From: a virus
Virus record (IMG/VR): IMGVR_UViG_3300013101_000117
Location: 1 to 21,668 of that record
Reading direction: 5' to 3' (one strand)
Length of the DNA: 21,668 nt
Shown: piece by piece, positions 14,281 to 20,742 of the stretch
How the letters are laid out: each line of letters begins with the position of its first letter
Position numbering within the stretch: position 1 is the first letter of the stretch
Made by a program: the position numbers and the translations under genes
Notes under the pieces: generated by a model
Seen by the model: the letters and a program-made list of their open reading frames with translations, nothing else
The model's database searches: none
Told to the model about the DNA's origin: nothing

Positions 14281-14591
14281 GCGCTCCACCTTCCTTCGCC
14301 GCCGAACTTGCTGGCGCGCGGCGCCGCATCAAGCGGTACGTCGTGCGGATCAAGAACGACAATCGGCGTGTCGTGTAGAAGAACCTTGTAGTCGAGCCCG
14401 TTGTGGATCCCGACACCTGCGTGTTTGCTTCCCGAACGCGGACTCAGCCCGAGCTCAATCATGCGATTGCCGTCGACTGCTTGTGACTCCCGCTTGCTGG
14501 CAATGCAGAGCGGGTAGTGCTCGTTGCCCAGCGAGAAGAGGTACTCGCCGGTGTTCACGTCTGCTGGTGTGGTGTTGATGAACTTGATCAT
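14277..14591 (-). CDS. First gene of the accessory operon, hypothetical 104 aa
   Basis: ATG 14591 is preceded by CAGGAGACC. The frame is open further upstream, but that stretch crosses a terminator hairpin and a promoter. The protein begins MIKFINTTPADVNTGEYLFS and contains CIASKRESQAVDGNRMIELG, SGSKHAGVGIHNGLDYKVLLHD and VVLDPHDVPLD. It looks like a beta-rich domain. It leads the run of overlapping genes down to WhiB. Function unknown. Confidence 0.65.
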   Translation of the reverse strand: MIKFINTTPADVNTGEYLFSLGNEHYPLCIASKRESQAVDGNRMIELGLSPRSGSKHAGVGIHNGLDYKVLLHDTPIVVLDPHDVPLDAAPRASKFGGEGRWSA

Positions 14592-14615
14592 GGTCTCCTG
14601 TCGTCGGCTGCTGCG

Positions 14616-14644
14616 ATCGTAGCACACATCTGCGCTGACGCATA
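14616..14644 (-). promoter_or_regulatory. Promoter-like element for the accessory operon
   Basis: On the minus strand, TATGCG (14644-14639), a 17-base spacer ending ATGTGTGC, and TACGAT (14621-14616) lie 25 bases upstream of the first gene. The GTGTG immediately before the -10 matches the early promoter family of this window, but the -35 is poor. It lies just past a strong hairpin, the expected place for a new transcript start. Confidence 0.45.
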
Positions 14645-14647
14645 TTG

Positions 14648-14680
14648 TGGAGGCGCCCCGTAGAGCGTGGGGCGCCTCCA
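14648..14680 (-). terminator. Strong hairpin between two operons
   Basis: A perfect 12-bp GC-rich inverted repeat, tggaggcgcccc (14648-14659) and ggggcgcctcca (14669-14680), encloses a 9-base loop. It is 27 bases past the stop of the 57-aa gene. No long T-run follows, so it may be a weak or factor-assisted terminator. It separates the OB-like/coil gene pair from the next operon. Confidence 0.6.
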
Positions 14681-14706
14681 TCGATTCCGAGGTGGATCTC
14701 CTTTCT

Positions 14707-14880
14707 CTAGCTGCCGTTCTCGTCCTCGTACGCTTCCTCCAATTCGTCGAAGGCGTGCACGAGATCTTCAAGTGCGTTGGCGGTGAGCATCATCGCGTCA
14801 CCTAGCTTGCGCAGGATCGCTGGCATGGCTCTGACCAGTCTGGTGAATTGCTCCTGCTCAGTCTCGGGTTGTGGGCTCAC
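14707..14880 (-). CDS. Acidic 57-aa microprotein
   Basis: GTG 14880 overlaps the upstream stop by four bases (GTGA) with GGAG 5 bases upstream. The 57-aa protein starts (V/M)SPQPETEQEQFTRLVRAM, continues with an amphipathic helix (AILRKLGDAMMLTANALEDL), and ends strongly acidic (FDELEEAYEDENGS). It looks like a small helical, possibly dimerising, protein. Translational coupling to the 283-aa gene suggests they work together. No family recognised; easily missed because of its size and GTG start. Confidence 0.65.
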   Translation of the reverse strand: MSPQPETEQEQFTRLVRAMPAILRKLGDAMMLTANALEDLVHAFDELEEAYEDENGS

Positions 14881-15728
14881 TGGGTCTCCTCTGTCTCTAG
14901 TTGGGTCGCCTTTGTGGGGCGCTTGAAGAATCCGAAGTGGTCGTCATCCTTGCTGCGTTCAACCGCTGCGTCGAACTGGACACGGTCGCCCTTGCTGACG
15001 TTGATCGCTGCGGGCATCGTGCCGAAGACACGGTTGCCGTTGTCGAGCTCAACGAGCATCTTGACGATGCCGACGCCGTAGTAGCTGTACGGATCGTCAA
15101 CGACCTTCGTGGAGAAGACCGTGCCGGTGATCTGGTAGCGACCCTCAGCGAGCATCGGCGCCTTGGCCAGCTCAGCTTGGCGGGCCTCCAGCTTGGCGGC
15201 GTACTCGGCCTCTTCCCGTGCGATCTTGAAGACCAGATCGATCTGCTTGTCGCTGAGACTTCCGTACTTGGTGAGGTTGCCGCTGATGCTCTCGATGATG
15301 TAGTGCTGCGTGCGGAGCGCCTCAACGAGACCCTCGACGCCAGCTGCGAACTCTTCGCCCTTGCGCTTGAGCTCGCCGCGCTTGCGGGCCTGAGTCGCCT
15401 TGCGCTTCATCATGTCGCTGCGGCTCGTGAGATCGAAGATCCCCAGGCAGGTGCCGCCGATGGCAATCGTGTCGTTGGTGATCGTGTTGTGCACGACCGC
15501 ACCGTGGAAGAAGTGAGTACCACAGGACGCACAGCCGAAGTTGTCGTGGAACAGGACGTCGTCCTCAGTGAGACCGAGCTTCGCGAGAGCAGCTTCCAAC
15601 CACTGCTGTTCGCCGCGGTACGTGGCTGCCTCGTCGTCGCTGGGGCCCTGGTAGAAGACTCCGAGTGTTTCCCACTCAGCAGGATTCAAGTTGGCCCGTC
15701 CGAACTTGGTGTGTGTTGCTGCGCTCAT
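14877..15728 (-). CDS. Cys/His-motif, coiled-coil and beta-domain protein (283 aa)
   Basis: The protein has three visible parts. Residues 60-97 contain GCASCG (Cys66, Cys69), HFFHG, VVHN and GGTCLG (Cys94), a C-x-x-C-G...vG..C pattern seen in unnamed phage and plasmid proteins. Residues about 105-200 are a Lys/Glu/Ala-rich coiled coil. Residues 205-275 are beta-rich (YQITGTVFSTKVV, MLVELDNGNRVFGTMP, KGDRVQF) and end in FGFFKRPTKA, compatible with an OB-like fold. The ATG (15728) has no ribosome site but lies 6 bases after a near-consensus -10, so the message is probably leaderless. A nucleic-acid-binding role is plausible; not assigned. Confidence 0.7.
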   Translation of the reverse strand: MSAATHTKFGRANLNPAEWETLGVFYQGPSDDEAATYRGEQQWLEAALAKLGLTEDDVLFHDNFGCASCGTHFFHGAVVHNTITNDTIAIGGTCLGIFDLTSRSDMMKRKATQARKRGELKRKGEEFAAGVEGLVEALRTQHYIIESISGNLTKYGSLSDKQIDLVFKIAREEAEYAAKLEARQAELAKAPMLAEGRYQITGTVFSTKVVDDPYSYYGVGIVKMLVELDNGNRVFGTMPAAINVSKGDRVQFDAAVERSKDDDHFGFFKRPTKATQLETEETQ

Positions 15729-16033
15729 GCTGGTAGTATACCACGTCTTGATCCAACTTGCAAACCACGTTTGCGATCAGCGGTCTGGCTCATCCTGAGC
15801 AGTGCCGTCTGCGAGACCTTGTCCAACCAGCTACTGGTGCAGCGTGCGCAGAACATCTCATACGTGAATGCGTCGTCGGTCCAGAGCGGCTCCATCAGGT
15901 TGCCGCTTGGGTAGACCGTTCGCCCACAAAGAGAGAGTGCGCTGCCCATGCGTGCGCTGCTCGTGGTGATGTGCATCTTGGTGTTGCGGCTGAAGGCGCT
16001 CGGCACCTCTGCCATGTAGAACTCTTCGTTCAT
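15725..16033 (-). CDS. Small Cys/His-motif protein
   Basis: The protein is 102 aa from ATG 16033 (four-base overlap with the previous stop). His21, Cys36 (SLCGR), Cys62 and Cys65 (CARC) form a possible zinc site, a common layout in short actinobacterial and phage proteins. The last 15 codons (RGLQVGSRRGILPA and stop) are also the promoter of the next gene, and the stop overlaps its ATG by four bases. Function unknown. Confidence 0.65.
   Translation of the reverse strand: MNEEFYMAEVPSAFSRNTKMHITTSSARMGSALSLCGRTVYPSGNLMEPLWTDDAFTYEMFCARCTSSWLDKVSQTALLRMSQTADRKRGLQVGSRRGILPA
15735..15763 (-). promoter_or_regulatory. Early-type promoter inside the 3' end of a gene
   Basis: On the minus strand, TTGCAA (15763-15758), 17 bases with AAGACGTGG next to the -10, and TATACT (15740-15735) are followed 6 bases later by ATG 15728, the predicted transcription start. 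It belongs to the repeated promoter family and lies within the upstream coding region. Confidence 0.75.
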
Positions 16034-16200
16034 GATCGTCTGTCCTTCTTCGGCTTGACGTGGAAGTGGTCGTGGCACCTCCACACGAACCAGCGTTCAC
16101 CGGTCTCGTCGAACTTCCGCGCCACGTTGCGCTGAGCCATGTGGCTTGTCTCAAACCAGACGTTGTCTGGCACCTTGCACTGCTCTGGTCGCTTGCTCAT
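16030..16200 (-). CDS. Hypothetical 56-aa protein
   Basis: ATG 16200 overlaps the upstream stop by four bases. The protein starts MSKRPEQCKVPDNVWFETSH and contains GERWFVWRCHDHFHVKPKK. A Cys near the start and the CHDHFH cluster could bind a metal. The end is basic. No family recognised; a real gene is supported by coupling on both sides. Confidence 0.65.
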   Translation of the reverse strand: MSKRPEQCKVPDNVWFETSHMAQRNVARKFDETGERWFVWRCHDHFHVKPKKDRRS

Positions 16201-16574
16201 CGCCGCCTCCCCCTCTTGAGGAAGTAGTTCATCCATTCCTGCATCACCTTGTCAGGGCGCCGTCGCCACGCCGGTGTTGGGTAGCTGGCCCATGGAGCTG
16301 AGGCAACAATGTCCTGGAACGACTCGTTGTCGAGCTCCAGATCCGGAGCTCCGTAGATCCACTTCGGTTGGCAGAGCTTCATGCCGAACGCCTCGATCTC
16401 CCACTGGATCCGTCCCTCGTCGATCATCGCCACGAGCTCAGTCACCATGCGGTCGACCTCGGGGATCACGTAGGTTGCGATCTCGTTGCGCCTGCTGAAG
16501 AGCAGACCCTTAGCTCTGATCTCGGGGTGCTGCGCAATCACATTCCACAGACGAGCTTCGTAGTCGCTCTTCAT
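16197..16574 (-). CDS. Hypothetical 125-aa protein
   Basis: ATG 16574 overlaps the upstream stop by four bases. The protein is mixed alpha/beta: KSDYEARLWNVIAQHPEIRA, then EVDRMVTELVAMIDEGRIQW, and ends with an Arg-rich tail (YFLKRGRRR). Trp and Tyr residues are frequent (KWIYGAPDLELD, APWASYPTPAWRRR). No domain recognised. Confidence 0.65.
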   Translation of the reverse strand: MKSDYEARLWNVIAQHPEIRAKGLLFSRRNEIATYVIPEVDRMVTELVAMIDEGRIQWEIEAFGMKLCQPKWIYGAPDLELDNESFQDIVASAPWASYPTPAWRRRPDKVMQEWMNYFLKRGRRR

Positions 16575-16855
16575 GACGAGCCCTCCATGTCGAACCTTCT
16601 GGCTAGCTCGTAGAACTTGGGCGCTGACTCGGCGTAGTCGAACCGGTAATTCGACACTGGGCTCATGCGAGCACCTGGGTAGAACGCACGACCGATGCGC
16701 ACGTAGCCGCCTCCTCCTGAGTCCGGATACCAGGCGAGACAGAGTGAGCTGTTCGCGAGTCTGGCGATCGCGCCGCCCGTCATCGGATCCTTGACGAACC
16801 TGATCTGGCCCTTGTTGTAGTCGGCCTCTGCCGTCCAGTCCTTGATCGTCATCAT
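16571..16855 (-). CDS. Hypothetical 94-aa protein
   Basis: ATG 16855 is adjacent to a second ATG at 16852, and the stop of the upstream gene overlaps both. The protein starts MMTIKDWTAEADYNKGQI and is aromatic-rich (CLAWYPDSGGGGYVRIGRAF) with a helical end (YAESAPKFYELARRFDMEG). The fold seems small and globular. Function unknown. Confidence 0.6.
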   Translation of the reverse strand: MMTIKDWTAEADYNKGQIRFVKDPMTGGAIARLANSSLCLAWYPDSGGGGYVRIGRAFYPGARMSPVSNYRFDYAESAPKFYELARRFDMEGSS

Positions 16856-17070
16856 CCTCTGAACCCCCTGTTCATGAAGTCTTCGTCGGCCACTGCTGCG
16901 TCGAACACCTTGGAGTCTGGAACCCCACAGGTCTCACAGTACGCGAGACGGCCTTTGGGGTAGAACCAGATCTGGCTTCCACGCTTGATCTCTCCGTCAC
17001 ACTTGTGGCATTGGCTACCGAACCGTGCCGTCATCCAGCGGGGATCCCCCGCGTAGCTGGAGCGGTTCAT
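16852..17070 (-). CDS. Zinc-finger-like 72-aa protein
   Basis: The protein is 72 aa from ATG 17070, with AGGAG 6 bases upstream and a four-base overlap with the preceding stop. Cys21 and Cys24 (CHKCDGEIKRGSQIWFYP) and Cys45 and Cys48 (YCETCG) form a CxxC-x20-CxxC site. The ARxxSxCxxCxxxIxxGxxIxxYPxG layout recurs in actinobacterial and phage zinc proteins, but I cannot name the family. An upstream in-frame extension is Arg/Pro-rich and rejected. Confidence 0.75.
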   Translation of the reverse strand: MNRSSYAGDPRWMTARFGSQCHKCDGEIKRGSQIWFYPKGRLAYCETCGVPDSKVFDAAVADEDFMNRGFRG

Positions 17071-17339
17071 GCCGTGCTCCTGTTGTGGCGGGCTCGGGCT
17101 GGATTGCCACAGTCGACGCACCAGTGGGCTCCCACGGTGGGGCGCCAGTATCCGGATCCTCCGCAGAGCTCGCACGTGATGAGCTGCTCGATCTGGCTGT
17201 ACTCCATCTGCCAGACACGGATCGCGGTGAGGCGCTTGCCGAACCCAGGCGTGAAGACGGTCTCGTCTCCGACGTGCTTCCAGAAGTACGGGTTGTCCTG
17301 GACGTCTTGCGGGACTGGGAATGTGTTGGTCGTCTTCAT
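17067..17339 (-). CDS. Zinc-ribbon-like 90-aa protein
   Basis: ATG 17339 overlaps the upstream stop by four bases. The first half carries an aromatic segment (DNPYFWKHVGDETVFTPGFG). Cys56 and Cys59 (CELCGGSGYWRP) with Cys74 and Cys77 (HWCVDCG) form a four-Cys site like a zinc ribbon or DnaJ-type knuckle. The final residues are basic. Function unknown. Confidence 0.7.
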   Translation of the reverse strand: MKTTNTFPVPQDVQDNPYFWKHVGDETVFTPGFGKRLTAIRVWQMEYSQIEQLITCELCGGSGYWRPTVGAHWCVDCGNPARARHNRSTA

Positions 17340-17596
17340 CGAACCACCTCGTCTAGGGGAGCAACGGCGTAAGACGCTGCTGCCAGTTCGTAATCCTCGC
17401 CCGCCTCTGAGATGTCGAGGCAAGCGCTGCAACCCTCGGCTGCGTTGAAGAACTTGTTGTCGTGACCACAAGGGAGGCACAGACCGAAGTAGCGTGGGGA
17501 GCGTGCCATCACATCGTGTTCGTCATCCGTGAACCGAACCTCTTCTGTACCGTCGTCGTACTCGGTGACCTGATCGTCCTGATAAACGACTCGCAT
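17336..17596 (-). CDS. Zinc-ribbon-like protein, dual possible start
   Basis: The protein is 86 aa from ATG 17596, which has AGGAG upstream. An in-frame ATG 11 codons earlier, at 17629, lies 6 bases after the -10 and would give a 97-aa form read from a leaderless message. The N-terminus is acidic (EYDDGTEEVRFTDDEHD). Cys40, Cys43, Cys56 and Cys59 (CLPCGHD...GCSACLD) form a CxxC-x12-CxxC site. Function unknown. It is the first gene of its transcript. Confidence 0.7.
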   Translation of the reverse strand: MRVVYQDDQVTEYDDGTEEVRFTDDEHDVMARSPRYFGLCLPCGHDNKFFNAAEGCSACLDISEAGEDYELAAASYAVAPLDEVVR

Positions 17597-17635
17597 GCTC
17601 GCTCCTGTGGTTGCTGGCGTCTTGCTCATGTCCTT

Positions 17636-17664
17636 ATGATACCACACCTTGATTCTAATTGCAA
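17636..17664 (-). promoter_or_regulatory. Early-type promoter
   Basis: On the minus strand, TTGCAA (17664-17659), a 17-base spacer ending AAGGTGTGG and TATCAT (17641-17636) are followed 6 bases later by ATG 17629. It is a member of the repeated family and lies between the 144-aa gene and the zinc-ribbon gene. Confidence 0.8.
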
Positions 17665-17676
17665 ACTGAGATCGGG

Positions 17677-18111
17677 CTAGTGACCCATCTGCCCTGAGGC
17701 GCTCGTGTCGTACTCGGGCTTGCCGTCCCACGGGGATGCGCTGGCGTAGCTGGTCAGTCGCACGTAGCCGTACTGGTTGACCTTGTGGCGTGAGGTGACT
17801 GGCACGAAACACGGCAGGGTCTCCTCGTCCTTGATGTGGTGATGCCACTCTCTCATGAGCTCCAGAGGCTTGAGATCCTTCGACCACTCACAGTCCACGT
17901 GCCGGTACTGGGGCTTGTCAGTCGGCACGACGCCCTTGACGTCGTAGCCGTCCTCGCTGCGGGCCGGTCGCTTCTGGAGCTTGAGCAGGGTGACGAAGTG
18001 GGCGGTGCGCTTGATGACTCGGTAGAACGTGACGTTGGTCTGGTCGTAGCCCCAGCTGCTGGAGAGAATGTCTCCTACCTGGAAGCCTGCGGTCTGTGGT
18101 GTCTGCGTCAT
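17677..18111 (-). CDS. Conserved phage protein (GDI..SSWGYDQTNV pattern)
   Basis: This is a 144-aa protein whose N-terminal part reads FQVGDILSSSWGYDQTNVTFYRVIKRT. I recognise the GDI-x-x-SSWGYDQTNV-x-FY-x-V pattern as recurring in phage and plasmid proteins of unknown function. Later segments include HVDCEWSKDL and KVNQYGYVRLTSYASA. Likely beta-rich at the start. ATG 18111 overlaps the upstream stop by four bases. Role unknown. Confidence 0.75.
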   Translation of the reverse strand: MTQTPQTAGFQVGDILSSSWGYDQTNVTFYRVIKRTAHFVTLLKLQKRPARSEDGYDVKGVVPTDKPQYRHVDCEWSKDLKPLELMREWHHHIKDEETLPCFVPVTSRHKVNQYGYVRLTSYASASPWDGKPEYDTSASGQMGH

Positions 18112-18209
18112 TTGGGAACCTCACAATCGTGGCCGAAGTACCACTCGTCGTTGTCGTCTGGGTCGGTCAGGTCGAAGACTCTGCCGCACTCTGGGCACTT
18201 GACTTTCAT
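18108..18209 (-). CDS. 33-aa zinc-knuckle microprotein
   Basis: ATG 18209 opens a 33-codon frame ending with a four-base overlap with the next gene. The peptide starts MKVKCPECGRVFDL and ends YFGHDCEVPK. Cys5, Cys8, His27 and Cys29 form a C-x2-C-x18-H-x-C zinc knuckle. The ATGA coupling to the conserved 144-aa gene and the intact metal site support it as a real gene despite its size. Function unknown. Confidence 0.65.
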   Translation of the reverse strand: MKVKCPECGRVFDLTDPDDNDEWYFGHDCEVPK

Positions 18210-18211
18210 CG

Positions 18212-18706
18212 CTACCACCCCACTGTGTTTCTGATCATGCGGGCTGTGTTGTCTGGGCACGCTGAGGTCTCAACCGTGAAGACCTTCGGGTCTCTGTCTG
18301 TGAGTCCGGTGGAGATCACGATGTCGAACTGGTCGCCGTGGAGACCGGCGTTGCGGAGGTTGTCGGTCGTGTTGGCGTCCTTGCCCCAGCGGAAGGCGAG
18401 ACGGTTTCCCGCTCGGAGGATCCGTGCGATGCTGTTGAACGTGCGGGAGTACTGCGCCGTGTGAACCATCGAGAAGGCGTAGAAGTTCTCGTACGCCTCG
18501 TAGCTGATCCGGATCTCGCGGAAGCGATCGCCACCGTCGCGCTCTGGGAAGATCTCGGACTGACGTCGTGTGGCGCCGTTGCGGTCGTCGAAGCTGGCGC
18601 GGATCTTGGATCCCTTGTCGTTCGTGTGGAAGCTGACAGACGTTGCGGTGCGCAAGGCTTGAATGTCTTCCTTGGTGATCTCTGCGGATTCTGTGATTGT
18701 GTGCAT
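18212..18706 (-). CDS. Hypothetical 164-aa protein
   Basis: ATG 18706 has GGGAG upstream and follows an early-type promoter, with a leader of about 39 bases. The protein starts MHTITESAEITKEDIQALRT, with alternating strand and helix, and contains ARILRAGNRLAFRWG and DQFDIVISTGL. There is a single Cys near the end (ACPDNTARM). No domain recognised. The stop is 2 bases from the next ATG, so the three following genes may share its message. Confidence 0.65.
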   Translation of the reverse strand: MHTITESAEITKEDIQALRTATSVSFHTNDKGSKIRASFDDRNGATRRQSEIFPERDGGDRFREIRISYEAYENFYAFSMVHTAQYSRTFNSIARILRAGNRLAFRWGKDANTTDNLRNAGLHGDQFDIVISTGLTDRDPKVFTVETSACPDNTARMIRNTVGW

Positions 18707-18751
18707 GCGGGTCTCCCGTGGTTGCTGGCCGTGGCTGCGGCTGATGACTTC

Positions 18752-18780
18752 ATTGTATCACACCTTGATGTGAATTGCAA
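18752..18780 (-). promoter_or_regulatory. Early-type promoter
   Basis: On the minus strand, TTGCAA (18780-18775), a 17-base spacer ending AAGGTGTGA and TACAAT (18757-18752). Six bases later the sequence is ATC, not ATG, in frame with the downstream ATG 18706. It is a member of the repeated family. Confidence 0.8.
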
Positions 18781-18789
18781 GTCGGTTGG

Positions 18790-19035
18790 CTACCGGCGCC
18801 TCCTCGTGATCCGGTTGCCGCTGGTGATCTGGTGCGTGGATCCGATCTCACTTAGGGTCACCTTGACGTAGCTGCCGAACAGGTCGGTGTCGACCAGACG
18901 CAGACGGGAGCCGTGGGCAATGTTGATCTGGTGTCTGGCGGTGTCAATCGCTCGCTCGATCATGCGGCGCAGGGTGGCGTTGCCGCTGGGGTTGATGTGG
19001 TCGAACGGAACCATGACGGTGTATCGGGTCTTCAT
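18790..19035 (-). CDS. Hypothetical 81-aa protein
   Basis: ATG 19035 has GGGAAGG upstream. The frame's longer upstream reading overlaps the neighbour and is not plausible. The protein begins MKTRYTVMVPFDHINPSGNA, then TLRRMIERAIDTARHQINIAHG, and ends basic (GNRITRRRR). A strand-helix-strand arrangement (LVDTDLFGSYVKVTLSE) suggests a small alpha/beta fold. Function unknown. Confidence 0.65.
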   Translation of the reverse strand: MKTRYTVMVPFDHINPSGNATLRRMIERAIDTARHQINIAHGSRLRLVDTDLFGSYVKVTLSEIGSTHQITSGNRITRRRR

Positions 19036-19040
19036 GTGAC

Positions 19041-19304
19041 TCACCTTCCCCTTGACGGGATCTTGATCGGCGTGGTCATCGGCGTGAACGTGGTGACCCA
19101 GTGGGTGCCGGTCGCGGAGAGCGCTGTCTCGTTGAACCAGGCCCTGGTCCCGAACCGCTCGTCGACCGCTCTGAAGTTGAGCGTCGTGGCCTCGCGCCGT
19201 GCGCTGACTAGATTCGTCATATCGACGTGATCGATGTGCAGGCGTGCGGTCACGACTCCCTGGACTGAAGTGACGACTGTGTGATTGTGATTGTGGCTGC
19301 TCAT
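19041..19304 (-). CDS. Hypothetical His-rich 87-aa protein
   Basis: ATG 19304 overlaps the upstream stop by four bases, with CAGGAGACC upstream. The N-terminus is His/Asn-rich (MSSHNHNHTVVTSVQG). The body appears beta-rich (TARLHIDHVDMTNLV, TGTHWVTTFTPMTTP) and ends PIKIPSRGR. The His run resembles the start of the rightward 97-aa gene at 20863 (HETHHTHT). Function unknown. Confidence 0.6.
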   Translation of the reverse strand: MSSHNHNHTVVTSVQGVVTARLHIDHVDMTNLVSARREATTLNFRAVDERFGTRAWFNETALSATGTHWVTTFTPMTTPIKIPSRGR

Positions 19305-19540
19305 GAATGTGGGTCTCCTGGGCTGGCGATATTCCAATGGCGGGTGAACTGTTCGGCGGGGACTCCCTTGAGAGCGGTGCGCGTTGCGTCGAGCACGTCG
19401 GCGCAGCGGAGCAGGTCTCGTGCGTCGTCGGAGTCGTCGGGCAGGAACAGCGCAATGCGGCGCAGCGTGTCAGAGCGCTGGCGTGCGGGGAACGTCTTGC
19501 GGAGTGTGTGGAGATCCTGGATGTTGATCTTGTGCTTCAC
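19301..19540 (-). CDS. Hypothetical 79-aa protein
   Basis: GTG 19540 overlaps the upstream stop by four bases (GTGA), with AAAGGA upstream. The protein is helical and Arg/Asp-rich: NIQDLHTLRKTFPARQRSDT, then IALFLPDDSDDARDLLRCAD. No domain recognised. It follows the leaderless 72-aa gene on the same message. Confidence 0.6.
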   Translation of the reverse strand: MKHKINIQDLHTLRKTFPARQRSDTLRRIALFLPDDSDDARDLLRCADVLDATRTALKGVPAEQFTRHWNIASPGDPHS

Positions 19541-19755
19541 CTTGCTGCGTCCTTTGCTCTCTTGGCGATGAGCTTACGCTGGAGCTCGTCGGCTGCGGCC
19601 TGGTGCGCCTTGCAGAACGATCCGTTGGGCAGAGCGTTGAGCCTGCACCATGCTGGGCGTGTGCCGAACGATTCGGTCCCTTTGGCGAGGATGCCTCTGG
19701 TGACCTTGCGCTGCACGATTGTCTGGCACTTGCCTGGGGCTGGTGTTGATTCCAT
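19537..19755 (-). CDS. Small Cys/His protein read from a leaderless message
   Basis: The protein is 72 aa from ATG 19755, which has no ribosome site and lies 6 bases after a -10. Cys10, Cys37, Cys48 and His51 (GKCQ, WCRLN, GSFCKAH) suggest a C..C..C..H zinc site. The C-terminus is a basic helix (DELQRKLIAKRAKDA). The open frame extends upstream to 20067, but that stretch contains the promoter and reads unlike a protein. First gene of the leftward operon. Confidence 0.7.
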   Translation of the reverse strand: MESTPAPGKCQTIVQRKVTRGILAKGTESFGTRPAWCRLNALPNGSFCKAHQAAADELQRKLIAKRAKDAAR

Positions 19756-19761
19756 ACCTGG

Positions 19762-19790
19762 ATGATACCACACTCTGATGCAAACCGCAA
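19762..19790 (-). promoter_or_regulatory. Early-type promoter, leftmost reader of the noncoding region
   Basis: On the minus strand, TTGCGG (19790-19785), a 17-base spacer ending AGAGTGTGG and TATCAT (19767-19762) are followed 6 bases later by ATG 19755. The -35 departs from TTGCAA at the last two bases. Confidence 0.7.
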
Positions 19791-20064
19791 GTCGAGATGT
19801 GTTGGATAGGCAAGATGTGATACATGGGGCTGGGAATCGGTTGGCGCATTCCTGAGTACTCCCCCTCCTGGCGACGCTGGTGGTGCGCAAAGACTCAAAG
19901 TCAGCGCGGTGCGCGTGCGGGACACAGGCGTGGCATTGATCAAGCTCGATGCGATGAGAACCTGCGAGAGAACGATTGAATGCGTTGCTGCTGCTGAGCT
20001 GTAGCCCGATGAGGAGGGGGCGTGTGTGCCCCATGTGTGAGCTCACGTGCCTAGCCCTACTTGA

Positions 20065-20080
20065 CATAACATTGGTTATG
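20065..20080. repeat. Inverted repeat CATAAC-ATTG-GTTATG
   Basis: Perfect 6-bp arms (20065-20070 and 20075-20080) around a 4-base centre, overlapping a TTGACA hexamer at 20061-20066. The size and layout suit a dimeric repressor operator. No convincing -10 lies at the expected distance on the plus strand. Confidence 0.45.
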
Positions 20081-20139
20081 GGCGCTTGGGCATTCGGCGT
20101 TATCCGTACAGGGCAAGGGTTTCTCCATGCCCCCCGCTT

Positions 20140-20169
20140 GCACGTGCTAGCACAGGGTACTTATCCACA
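20140..20169. promoter_or_regulatory. Palindromes next to a consensus DnaA box
   Basis: GCACGTGC (20140-20147) and GTGCTAGCAC (20144-20153) are overlapping perfect palindromes. TTATCCACA (20161-20169) matches the bacterial DnaA-box consensus exactly. A near-copy, TTATCCGTA, lies at about 20099-20107. Only one perfect box is seen, which is weak evidence for a DnaA-dependent origin. Confidence 0.4.
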
Positions 20170-20351
20170 GGCTACCCCTCCCCCTGTGTGCACCCCCCAT
20201 ACCCCCGTGGTACACTGGGGCGCTTTCCCTTGGTACGCCTGCTGTACACCCCTTCACGTCGCTCTCCTGGGCTGCTGGACCCCCGATCCCTGAGCTCACT
20301 GGGCACGTGCGTGGAGAGGAGCAGGCAGATCAACGACCATGTCTGACCCGC

Positions 20352-20390
20352 ATTGGTATGACAACCATACGACCATACGACCCTACCAAT
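20352..20390. repeat. Inverted repeat with tandem ACCATACG
   Basis: ATTGGTA (20352-20358) and TACCAAT (20384-20390) are 7-bp arms. Between them ACCATACG occurs twice in tandem (20364-20379) and the first arm is followed by TGACAACC. Function unknown; possible protein-binding site. Confidence 0.4.
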
Positions 20391-20630
20391 CCCCTCCGCA
20401 CCTCCACCCAGCACTCACCCTGGGACCATTACGCCACACCCCTTGCCCCACAAGGGCTACAGCCCGATCCCACCCCCTCACGGGACTGTTTCAGATTCCT
20501 CTGTTTCCCAGGCCCACTCTACATAACACCCCCATCTCGCACCGTTTGCACTCAAACGACCCCCTACTTTGCACGTCTATACACGCACCCCCACACACAC
20601 CCCCCTACACACACCCACCCCCTTACGTAT

Positions 20631-20643
20631 AGATATCATATCT
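20631..20643. repeat. AT-rich palindrome AGATATcATATCT
   Basis: A perfect 13-base odd palindrome, the only AT-rich patch in a C-rich kilobase, directly after ttacgtat. It could be a melting element or an operator. No nearby promoter is convincing. Confidence 0.35.
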
Positions 20644-20649
20644 TCTCAA

Positions 20650-20742
20650 TGGTCCCAACGGTCCCAAACTCGACGTTTCCCCAGCCGCACCAACGAGTTT
20701 CCCGTTCCACCAAAGCGTCCCAAAGCCGCACCACTGGGACCA
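20650..20742. repeat. Nested inverted and direct repeats
   Basis: tggtccca (20650-20657) pairs with tgggacca (20735-20742). Inside, aaactcg (20666-20672) pairs with cgagttt (20694-20700). The sequence agccgcacca occurs twice (about 20683 and 20724). These could fold into a cruciform or RNA structure just upstream of the rightward promoter. Confidence 0.4.

Noticed and set aside
19799-19818. AAGATGTGATACAT resembling the promoter spacer and -10 on the plus strand
   Set aside because: There is no TTGCAA-like -35 at 17 bases and no gene follows. It may be a decayed copy or a lone regulator site.
19537-20067. N-terminal extension of the 72-aa leftward gene
   Set aside because: The added 104 codons read as unstructured sequence and include a strong promoter whose +1 coincides with the chosen ATG.
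20188-20216. GTGCAC-N17-TACACT on the plus strand
   Set aside because: The -35 and spacer box are weak, the spacing match may be chance in low-complexity sequence, and no gene follows.
19976-20293. Plus-strand 105-codon frame
   Set aside because: Composition is unlike a protein of this phage, no ribosome site is suitably placed, and it overlaps palindromes and the DnaA box.
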